Source: Rhodospirillaceae bacterium | Lineage (GTDB): Bacteria; Pseudomonadota; Alphaproteobacteria; Micavibrionales; UBA2020 | NCBI GenBank assembly: GCA_003524565.1 | Contig: DQGU01000169.1 | Span: forward strand, 2,121-7,503 | Reading direction: 5' to 3' | Length of the DNA: 5,383 nucleotides | Shown: positions 1 through 5,131 of the stretch, one piece after another | Numbering within the stretch: position 1 is the first letter of the stretch | Layout: each line of letters opens with the position of its first letter | Made by a program: the position numbers and the translations under genes | Notes under the pieces: model-generated | What the model was told of the DNA's origin: nothing | Seen by the model: only the letters and a program-made list of their open reading frames with translations | Database searches by the model: none

Positions 1-35
1 GCGTCTGTGTGATGCGTCGTTTCCATGCCCCTGAG

Positions 36-80
36 ATAAGAGAAAATCTTATGAAATTCAAGGGTTTTTCAAGATTTTAT
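36..80. terminator. AT-rich hairpin downstream of the LOG-family gene, possible weak terminator
   Basis: Two 8-base arms, AAAATCTT at 43-50 and AAGATTTT at 71-78, are perfect reverse complements. A further GAAA (53-56)/TTTC (67-70) pairing continues the stem inward across a 2-nt bulge, leaving a loop of about 10 nt. The structure lies just past the stop codon of the minus-strand LOG-family gene (stop at 95-97), where a terminator is expected. Read on the minus strand, the 3' arm ends in TTTTCTCTT, a poor U-tract. The stem is nearly all A/T, so it would be weak as an intrinsic terminator. The left arm can instead pair with ATAAGA at 36-41 (against TCTTAT at 47-52). The pairing is visible; its function is inferred. 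Confidence 0.35.
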
Positions 81-94
81 CGGGACAAAAGCCG

Positions 95-679
95 TCAGAA
101 TTTTTGTTGCGGGGCGTGCGGGCGCGGCGCAAGATTCTGCTGCGGCGACAGCAGCGCTTTCAAATCGCCATCGGGCGGCATGCTGAGCAGCTTGCCTGCG
201 CGGTCTTCACGGATAAGCCCGCCCGCCACGGCCTCTGCAAAATACTGGCGGATACCGCTCAGGTAATTGCCAATATCGACAAGCACCACCGGCGCGCCGT
301 TTTCGTACACGGCCTTTTCAAGTCCCTGCAAAGCTTCGCGCAGCGCACCCGGCCCGCCCGGCATCACCAGGCTTGCGACCGGATTGCCGTGAGATGAAAG
401 AAGGGCGAAGCGCTCCTGCTCGCTCGCGACTTTTATCAGGGGCGCGCCTGCAATTTGCTCTTCATGCGCGTATTTGTCGAGGACGACGGCCGTGATATGG
501 CTGCCGGCTGCGGCGGCGGCCTTGGCAACCGCGCCCATCACGCCCTGCGTGCCTGCGCCATAGATAAGGTCGAAGCCTTGCTCCCCCAGCATGCGGCCGA
601 GTTTTTCCGCAGCCGCCATGATGGCGGGGTCTTTGGGCGTCGATGAACCGGCGAAAAGGGCGACAACGGGGCGAGACAT
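95..679 (-). CDS. LOG/SLOG-family Rossmann-fold protein (putative nucleotide phosphoribohydrolase) with an altered signature motif
   Basis: This 194-aa protein has the usual length and order of the LOG (formerly 'lysine decarboxylase') family. The N-terminal strand is followed by AGSS (10-13), the glycine-rich DLIYGAGTQGVMG (37-49) sits where the family has YGGGxxGLMG, and PGGPGALRE is at 107-115. Characterised LOG enzymes cleave the N-glycosidic bond of nucleoside 5'-monophosphates (cytokinin ribotides or AMP) to release the base and ribose 5-phosphate; they are cytosolic. The signature is normally PGGxGTxxE. Here Thr is Ala112, while Glu115 is kept, and the upstream Arg-Lys pair appears as Arg90-Phe91. 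The catalytic Arg and Glu may therefore remain, but substrate and activity are uncertain. The start is supported by AAAGG about 7 nt upstream of the ATG. The gene follows the unrecognised minus-strand gene by about 25 nt, which suggests co-transcription. The tail after residue 178 is Pro/Gln-rich and probably disordered. Confidence 0.85.
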   Translation of the reverse strand: MSRPVVALFAGSSTPKDPAIMAAAEKLGRMLGEQGFDLIYGAGTQGVMGAVAKAAAAAGSHITAVVLDKYAHEEQIAGAPLIKVASEQERFALLSSHGNPVASLVMPGGPGALREALQGLEKAVYENGAPVVLVDIGNYLSGIRQYFAEAVAGGLIREDRAGKLLSMPPDGDLKALLSPQQNLAPRPHAPQQKF

Positions 680-704
680 AAAAAGCCTTTAAATATAGGG
701 GTTT

Positions 705-1229
705 TTAGTATGGAGGCATCATCATCTGGTGCGGGTTGTCAAGCAGGCAGCGGCTCCAGAACCGCCCCATCTTGCCGAACTTGCCGCGCTCTTCGTGCGG
801 CGACGGCACGCGGCCTTCGCAGATTTTTTGCAAATGGTTTTTGCCGATGAAGCCGAGCACCGAAGTTATTTCCCAGCGGTGGCCGAGTTTTTCTTTTTTG
901 TTGTCGAAGGTGAGGCTCTGTATTTCAAAAAGATTGTCGCTGCGCACGCGCACGGCGGTCAGGTTCGTTTCGTGGGTATGTACGCCGCTGCGGATGCTGA
1001 CTTGCAGGCTGATGCTGTTGCCGTCTTTGCTTTTTTGCAGGCTATAGCTGGCGCGCGCGGTGCCGTCCGCGCTGGTCACGCCGCGGGATGTGTTGAAATC
1101 CAGCGTGCTGGAGCGCGGCTGCGATTTGCTATCCGGCGCGGGGCAGAGCATTTCCTGCAGCTCGTGCAAAAAGAACTGGTTGGGGCGGCGGCCGTAATAG
1201 GAAAAAAGGTCGGAAAGCGGGTGCGTCAT
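705..1229 (-). CDS. Hypothetical protein, unrecognised family
   Basis: I do not recognise this 174-aa product. No signal peptide or membrane segment is visible, so a cytosolic location is likely. A short amphipathic stretch, LHELQEML (21-28), leads into a Ser/Pro-rich linker. Residues about 42-125 alternate polar and hydrophobic residues (SISLQVSIRSG, LFEIQSLTF, RWEITSVLGFIG), which looks like a beta-rich domain. The C-terminus is basic and aromatic (KFGKMGRFW) and ends in MMMPPY. Three cysteines (29, 137, 161) form no metal-site pattern. I chose the ATG at 1229 because AGGA lies 10 nt upstream and GAGG 2 nt upstream. An in-frame ATG at 1259 would add 10 residues (MFSKKQEPEA) but has no visible ribosome binding site. 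The opposite strand is also open, but its product is Ala/Val/Arg-rich like a shadow. The gene is divergent from ppsR and probably forms a two-gene unit with the LOG-family gene. Confidence 0.68.
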   Translation of the reverse strand: MTHPLSDLFSYYGRRPNQFFLHELQEMLCPAPDSKSQPRSSTLDFNTSRGVTSADGTARASYSLQKSKDGNSISLQVSIRSGVHTHETNLTAVRVRSDNLFEIQSLTFDNKKEKLGHRWEITSVLGFIGKNHLQKICEGRVPSPHEERGKFGKMGRFWSRCLLDNPHQMMMPPY

Positions 1230-1281
1230 GGCCTCGGGTTCCTGTTTCTTGGAAAACATTAGTCATATATGAATAGAAAGC

Positions 1282-1310
1282 AGACTAAAGGTCGGGATGC
1301 GGGCTGTCAA
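1282..1310 (-). promoter_or_regulatory. Candidate sigma70-type promoter for the minus-strand pair
   Basis: On the minus strand a perfect TTGACA (complement of 1305-1310) is followed after 17 nt by TAGTCT (complement of 1282-1287), a weak -10 match of 3 of 6. Transcription would start near 1275, giving a leader of about 46 nt to the chosen ATG at 1229. The -35 match is good and the position is right, but the poor -10 keeps confidence low. Confidence 0.35.
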
Positions 1311-1353
1311 TATGATTATGAAAACAATAACATAACTTTGATGCCGCTTCGCC

Positions 1354-1383
1354 TTGAAATAGACTGCCCGTATTGGCTAAAAA
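1354..1383 (+). promoter_or_regulatory. Weak candidate promoter for the ppsR-aroE-coaE-dnaQ operon
   Basis: TTGAAA at 1354-1359 is followed by an 18-nt spacer and TAAAAA at 1378-1383 (4 of 6 matches to TATAAT). If used, transcripts would begin near 1390 and translation of ppsR would have to start at the ATG at 1416 rather than 1383. Another poor candidate is CTGTCA at 1304-1309 with TAACAT 18 nt downstream. Neither is strong. Some promoter is expected here because the four-gene operon begins at this point. Confidence 0.22.
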
Positions 1384-2297
1384 TGGATAACCACCCAAAA
1401 ACGCCCGCGGAAGGCATGACCAAATTCCATCTGCACCTGATTTCGGATTCGACCGGCGGCACGCTCAACAGCGTGGTGAAGGCTTGTCTCGCCCAGTTCG
1501 AAGGGGTCGAGACCGAACAGCATTTCTGGCCGCTTATCCGCTCGCAGCGCCAGCTGCCCGCGGTGCTGGAGGGCATCCGGCAAAATCCGGGGCTGGTGCT
1601 TTATACGCTGGTCGATGAAGGCCTCGCCAAGACGCTGGAAAAACATTGTCTCGCCATGGGGGTGCGCACGCTGTCGATTTTGCATCCGGTGCTGGATTTG
1701 ATGAGCCATTCATTCGGCATGCAAAGCCGCGCGGAGCCGGGGCTGCAACACCAGCTGAACGAAGAATATTTCGCACGCATGGATGCGGTCGATTACGCGC
1801 TCCATCACGACGACGGACAAAAAAGCGACCGCGACCTTGGCAAGGCCGATGTCATTCTGGTCGGCGTGTCGCGCACGTCCAAAACACCGACCTGCATTTA
1901 TCTGGCCAACCGCGGCGTGAAGGCGGCGAACGTGCCCTATGTGCCGGGCGTGCCCTTCCCCGAGCGTGTGCTGGATTTGAAAACGCCGCTGTTCGTGGCG
2001 CTGACGGCATCGCCGGACAGGCTTATCGACATTCGCCGCAACCGCCTTAAACAGCTGGGGGAGCGGCGCGAGACGGATTATCTGGAGCCCGCGCATGTGG
2101 AGGCGGAGGTCGCCGAAGCACGCAAATTTTACAACCGCATGGGCTGGCCGGTGATTGATGTCACCCGCCGCTCTGTCGAAGAAACGGCGGCGGAAATTCT
2201 TTCGCTGCTTGACCATCACCGCGAAGCGCTTGCCAGCAACAGCGGCAAGGAAACGACGCAACAGGAAAAGGAATCCCAATGCCAGAAGCGAAACTGA
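1383..2297 (+). CDS. ppsR: PpsR: PEP synthase / pyruvate phosphate dikinase regulatory kinase-phosphorylase (DUF299)
   Basis: This bifunctional cytosolic enzyme family inactivates PEP synthase or pyruvate, phosphate dikinase by ADP-dependent phosphorylation of a threonine, and reactivates it by Pi-dependent dephosphorylation. It thereby controls PEP formation from pyruvate. Visible family marks, in 304-aa numbering, are FHLHLISDSTGG (15-26), DYALHHDDG (137-145), the P-loop-like GVSRTSKTPT (161-170) followed by IYLANRG, and a C-terminal SVEETAAEIL helix. The family usually has SDSTGET or similar; here it is SDSTGGT. The start is uncertain. In-frame ATGs lie at 1269, 1341, 1383 and 1416, and none has a well-spaced ribosome binding site (GGAAGG is only 1 nt from 1416). 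The 1383 and 1416 starts best fit relatives, in which FHLHL lies close to the N-terminus. A polar tail of about 25 residues ends inside aroE. Which target (PpsA or PpdK) it modifies cannot be told from this window. Confidence 0.94.
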   Translation: MDNHPKTPAEGMTKFHLHLISDSTGGTLNSVVKACLAQFEGVETEQHFWPLIRSQRQLPAVLEGIRQNPGLVLYTLVDEGLAKTLEKHCLAMGVRTLSILHPVLDLMSHSFGMQSRAEPGLQHQLNEEYFARMDAVDYALHHDDGQKSDRDLGKADVILVGVSRTSKTPTCIYLANRGVKAANVPYVPGVPFPERVLDLKTPLFVALTASPDRLIDIRRNRLKQLGERRETDYLEPAHVEAEVAEARKFYNRMGWPVIDVTRRSVEETAAEILSLLDHHREALASNSGKETTQQEKESQCQKRN

Positions 2298-3112
2298 AAC
2301 AGGCCTGCGTCATGGGCTGGCCGATTGAACATTCGCTGTCGCCCCGTATCATGGGCTATTGGATTGCGCGCCATGGCGTCAATGCGACGTATAACGCGAT
2401 GCCGGTCACGCTCGACCAGCTGAAAGACGCGATGCAGATGCTTATCGACAGTGATTATGCAGGCTGCAACCTGACCATCCCGCTGAAAGAAGAAGCTATG
2501 GCGCTGATGGACAGCCATGATGACAGCGCGCTGGTATCGGGCGCCATCAATACGGTTGTCGTGAAAGACGGCAAGCTCAAGGGCTATAACAGCGACGGCT
2601 TCGGCTTCATGGAAAGCCTGAAATCGCAGTTCCCCGAATGGCGCGGCGACAAGGTCGTGGTCGTCGGCACGGGCGGCGCGGCGCGCGGGGTTATCTCCGC
2701 CCTCAAAAATGCAGGTGCGGAGCACTTTGCCCTTGTCAACCGCACGCCCGAGCGCGCGGAGAAAATCGTCAGCGGGCTTGAGCTGAATGCCGAAGTTTTC
2801 AAATGGGAAGACCGCCAACAGGCACTGTCCGGCGCGACGATGCTGGTGAACGGCTCTTCGCTCGGCATGATTGGCCAGCCGCCGCTGGAGCTGGACCTCT
2901 CCACCCTGCCGCCTGACGCGGCGGTGTGCGACCTTGTTTACCGTCCGCTGATGACGCCGCTTTTGATGTCGGCGCGCGCCCGCGGCAACCCGACGGTCGA
3001 AGGACTTGGCATGCTGCTCAATCAGGCGCGCCTTGGTTTCCGCGAATGGTTCGGGCAAGACCCCGACGTGACGCTGGAGCTTTACGAAGACATGCGAAAG
3101 GCCGCGGCATGA
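2279..3112 (+). CDS. aroE: Shikimate dehydrogenase (NADP+)
   Basis: AroE reduces 3-dehydroshikimate to shikimate with NADPH, the fourth step of the common aromatic amino acid (shikimate) pathway, in the cytosol. At 277 aa it has the normal length. The substrate domain shows SLS (19-21), NLTIPLK (64-70) with catalytic Lys70, GAINT (88-92) and NSDG (104-107) with catalytic Asp106. The nucleotide domain has the glycine loop GTGGAAR (130-136) and NRT (154-156), whose Arg155 fits NADP preference. YRP (221-223) and GLGMLLNQA (242-250) with Gln249 complete the substrate site, so all key residues are present. The start is set by AGGA 6 nt upstream of the ATG. The first 19 nt overlap the end of ppsR in another frame and the stop overlaps the coaE ATG by 4 nt, so translational coupling in an operon is likely. 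Many alphaproteobacteria have maf between ppsR and aroE; it is absent here. Confidence 0.97.
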   Translation: MPEAKLKQACVMGWPIEHSLSPRIMGYWIARHGVNATYNAMPVTLDQLKDAMQMLIDSDYAGCNLTIPLKEEAMALMDSHDDSALVSGAINTVVVKDGKLKGYNSDGFGFMESLKSQFPEWRGDKVVVVGTGGAARGVISALKNAGAEHFALVNRTPERAEKIVSGLELNAEVFKWEDRQQALSGATMLVNGSSLGMIGQPPLELDLSTLPPDAAVCDLVYRPLMTPLLMSARARGNPTVEGLGMLLNQARLGFREWFGQDPDVTLELYEDMRKAAA

Positions 3113-3753
3113 TTGTGCTGGGCGTTACAGGCTCCATCGGTATGGGCAAATCGACGGTGTCGAATATGCTCAAGGAAATGGGCATTCCCGTGCATGACGC
3201 AGATGCGACGGTGCATAAACTGCTGGCGGCAGGCGGTGCGGGCGTTGCGCCGGTTGCGCAGCTTTTCCCCGAAAGCCTCGCGCAGGATGCAAACGGGCAG
3301 GGCTATATCGACCGCAAGGTGCTGGGCCAAATCGTTTTTGCCGATGCCGAAAAGAAAAAAGCGCTGGAGCAGATTTTGCACCCGATGGTGCAGCAAGACA
3401 GCGCCGCTTTCCGCGCCGATATGGAACAAAAAGGCCATAAGCTGGTCGTGTTCGATATTCCGCTTCTCTATGAAACCGGCGGGCAGCGTCGCGTCGATAG
3501 CGTGCTAGTGGTGACGGCGCCCGCCGATGTGCAAAAAGCGCGCGTCATGGCGCGCCCCGGTATGACCGAAGAGCGTTTCAATCATGTATTGTCGCAGCAG
3601 GTGCCGGATGCCGAAAAGCGCGCCCGCGCCGATTACATCGTGACCACCGATGTCAGCATGGACGATACGCGCGAGCAGCTGAAAAAAATCATTGATACGA
3701 TACTGCCGCCGCAAAAGCCGCGCGCCGCGCCGCCCGCGAACGGGAGACACTGA
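3109..3753 (+). CDS. coaE: Dephospho-CoA kinase
   Basis: CoaE phosphorylates the 3'-hydroxyl of dephospho-CoA with ATP, the last step of coenzyme A synthesis, in the cytosol. The 214-aa product starts with the P-loop GVTGSIGMGKST (5-16), continues with HDADATVH (29-36) and DIPLLYE (116-122) of the substrate/lid region, and has RPGMTEERF (149-157) and a QVPDAEKRARADYIV stretch (164-178) typical of alphaproteobacterial members. The ATG overlaps the aroE stop as ATGA, and GAAAGG lies 7 nt upstream inside aroE. The reading frame stays open far upstream of this ATG, but that extension is out-of-frame aroE sequence with no family match. A Pro/Ala-rich, basic tail (about 200-214, PPQKPRAAPPANGRH) goes beyond the last helix of the fold and is probably disordered. 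The stop is 2 nt before the dnaQ ATG. Confidence 0.97.
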   Translation: MIVLGVTGSIGMGKSTVSNMLKEMGIPVHDADATVHKLLAAGGAGVAPVAQLFPESLAQDANGQGYIDRKVLGQIVFADAEKKKALEQILHPMVQQDSAAFRADMEQKGHKLVVFDIPLLYETGGQRRVDSVLVVTAPADVQKARVMARPGMTEERFNHVLSQQVPDAEKRARADYIVTTDVSMDDTREQLKKIIDTILPPQKPRAAPPANGRH

Positions 3754-3755
3754 GT

Positions 3756-4463
3756 ATGGCCGATATCCGCGAAATCGTATTCGATACTGAAACCACAGGC
3801 TTCGAGCCTTCGGAAGGTCACCGTCTGGTGGAGCTGGGCTGCGTCGAGCTTTTGAACCACCTGCCCACAGGCCGGCATTTCCACGTTTACCTGAACCCGC
3901 AGCGCGATGTGCCCTCGGACGCTGTGCGCATTCACGGCCTGACGACGGAATTTTTGCAAGACAAGCCGCTGTTCACGGAAAAGGTCGGCGACTTTCTCGA
4001 CTTCATCGGCGATGCGACGCTGGTTATTCACAACGCTGAATTCGATATGAAATTCATCAATGCCGAACTGAAAGCGGCGGGGTTTTTGAAACCTATTCCT
4101 ATGACGCGCGTGGTCGATACGCTGACCATGGCGCGCAAAAAATTTCCAGGTCAGCCCGCGAACCTCGATGCGCTTTGCCGCCGCTTTAAAATCGACAATA
4201 CGGAGCGTAAACTGCACGGCGCGCTGCTCGATGCGCAGCTGCTGGCGGAGGTTTATCTGGAGCTTTTGGGCGGGCGCCAGCACGGCCTTGGCCTTGCCGC
4301 CGAAGCCGCCGCGACGTCGGCGCAGCTGAATGCCAGTATCAAACGCCAGGACCGCCCGAAGCGCAATTTTCCGCCGAGCGAATCCGACATCGCCACCCAC
4401 GAAAAATTCGTCGAAAAAATCAAAGACAACCTTTGGTCTGCCGCGAAAAAAGCGGAGGGGTAA
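3756..4463 (+). CDS. dnaQ: DNA polymerase III subunit epsilon (3'-5' proofreading exonuclease)
   Basis: This is the proofreading exonuclease of the replicative polymerase, bound to the alpha subunit. The 235-aa protein has a complete DEDDh site: Exo I FDTETTG (Asp10, Glu12), Exo II HNAEFD (92-97, Asp97) and Exo III HGALLD (154-159, His154 and Asp159, the same five-residue spacing as in E. coli). GGRQHGLGLA (172-181) aligns with the clamp-binding region after the exonuclease domain in E. coli epsilon, so QHGLGL (175-180) is the likely beta-clamp contact; this is inferred from position. A polar linker (about 182-212) and a short C-terminal helix (213-233) match the flexible tail that docks onto alpha. 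GGAG lies 9 nt upstream of the ATG within the coaE end, and only 2 nt separate the coaE stop from this start. It is the last gene of the + strand operon, followed directly by a strong terminator. Confidence 0.96.
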   Translation: MADIREIVFDTETTGFEPSEGHRLVELGCVELLNHLPTGRHFHVYLNPQRDVPSDAVRIHGLTTEFLQDKPLFTEKVGDFLDFIGDATLVIHNAEFDMKFINAELKAAGFLKPIPMTRVVDTLTMARKKFPGQPANLDALCRRFKIDNTERKLHGALLDAQLLAEVYLELLGGRQHGLGLAAEAAATSAQLNASIKRQDRPKRNFPPSESDIATHEKFVEKIKDNLWSAAKKAEG

Positions 4464-4465
4464 AC

Positions 4466-4498
4466 AAAAAAAACCGCCCATCAACGGGCGGCTTTTTT
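4466..4498. terminator. Bidirectional intrinsic terminator between dnaQ and secB
   Basis: CCGCCC (4474-4479) and GGGCGG (4486-4491) form a perfect GC stem with a 6-nt loop. On the + strand it is followed by CTTTTTTG (T6 at 4493-4498). On the minus strand it is followed by eight T (complement of the A8 at 4466-4473). It therefore suits both convergent transcripts, ending the ppsR-dnaQ operon and the fxsA/secB side. The minus-strand T-run ends within 3 nt of the dnaQ stop codon. Confidence 0.92.
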
Positions 4499-4516
4499 GT
4501 TTGTATCCGGCGCGGA

Positions 4517-5008
4517 TTAGTTGGCGGCGGTTTTTTGTTTTTCGGCCTGCAGGCGTTTGACTTCGTTGACGTAGATGGTCTCGAAGCTGATGGGCGTCAG
4601 GTACAGCGGCGGATAGCCGCCCTTGGACGTCAGGCTGGCCACGATTTCACGCACGAAGGGGAAGAGCAGCTTGGGCACTTCGACCATCACCACGGGCTGG
4701 TGGTTTTCCTTCGGGATGTTTTTGAGAATAGCGAGCGCGCCATAGGCGAGGTCAACGATGAAGCAAACTTTGCCGTCGTCTTTTTTCTTGGCTTCAATGC
4801 GGAAATGCACGCTGCATTCATAGGCATCTTCACGCACCTGCTGGTGGCGCAGCGAGATTTGCACGTTCGTATCGGGCTGCGGCCAGCCGCTCACCAGGCT
4901 TTCGGGCGCGTTCGGGTTTTCGAACGACAGGTCCTTGATGTATTGCGCGACGATCTGGATGCCGGGGGCGGCGTCGTTCGCTTGCGGGGCTTGCGGTGTG
5001 TTGGTCAT
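4517..5008 (-). CDS. secB: Protein-export chaperone SecB
   Basis: SecB is a cytosolic tetrameric chaperone that keeps preproteins unfolded and hands them to SecA for Sec export. The 163-aa product matches the family in length and order: YIKDLSFENPNAP (23-35), YECSVHFRIEAKK (63-75), FIVDLAYGALAILKNIP (83-99) and LLFPFVREIVASLTSKGGYPPL (114-135), then the LTPISFETIY end strand (137-146). In E. coli the matching stretches are LLFPYARE and NLAPVNFDALF. The first 17 residues are a variable Ala/Gln/Pro leader and the last ~15 a Lys/Gln-rich helix. The start is well supported by AAGGA (complement of 5017-5021) 8 nt before the ATG. The gene converges on dnaQ across a shared terminator and lies 123 nt downstream of the fxsA-like gene on the same strand. 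It may be read from that transcript or from its own promoter in the AT-rich patch near 5062-5075. Confidence 0.95.
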   Translation of the reverse strand: MTNTPQAPQANDAAPGIQIVAQYIKDLSFENPNAPESLVSGWPQPDTNVQISLRHQQVREDAYECSVHFRIEAKKKDDGKVCFIVDLAYGALAILKNIPKENHQPVVMVEVPKLLFPFVREIVASLTSKGGYPPLYLTPISFETIYVNEVKRLQAEKQKTAAN

Positions 5009-5131
5009 GCTGTGAATCCTTGTAAGGGCGTCATCATCGCGGCGAGCGGCGCCGCATGTCGATTTAAAATATATGTTTCAAGGGTAGCACCCTGCCGCTA
5101 TGGGCGCAAGCGTGAATCCCTTTACATAAGG
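5009..5131 (-). promoter_or_regulatory. secB upstream region with AT-rich patch and small dyads
   Basis: The 123-nt gap between fxsA and secB is longer than the other gaps on either strand except the divergent region. It holds an AT-rich block (5062-5075), a plausible -10 region for secB although I cannot assign a convincing -35. A 5-bp dyad, AGGGT/ACCCT with a 3-nt loop, lies at 5081-5093. A GC palindrome, GCGGCGCCGC, lies at 5046-5055. The secB ribosome binding site is at 5017-5021. Assignment as a secB promoter/leader is inferred from position. Confidence 0.3.

Noticed and set aside
1..26. Possible start of a minus-strand gene at 26 (METTHHTDA...) running off the left edge, with AGGGG just upstream.
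   Set aside because: Only nine codons are visible, the AGGGG is 1 nt from the ATG, and no family can be recognised. It could be real but cannot be supported here.
729..1262. Long + strand open frame (177 codons) opposite the unrecognised minus-strand gene.
   Set aside because: Its product is dominated by Ala, Val, Arg and Phe runs (such as EFFFFVVEG), which is typical of an antisense shadow. The minus-strand frame has better composition, a ribosome site and a neighbour at operon spacing.
2216..3058. 280-codon minus-strand open frame opposite aroE.
   Set aside because: It is an antisense shadow of aroE, which has every catalytic motif intact. The shadow is His/Arg/Ala-rich with no family match.
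2926..3108. Upstream extension of the coaE frame by 61 codons.
   Set aside because: It lies entirely inside aroE out of frame, has no similarity to dephospho-CoA kinase, and the family begins at the P-loop strand right after the ATG at 3109.
3633..4484. 283-codon minus-strand open frame opposite dnaQ and the end of coaE.
   Set aside because: It is a shadow of dnaQ: it would cross the terminator hairpin and the coaE-dnaQ junction, and its product is Phe/Arg/Gly-rich without motifs.
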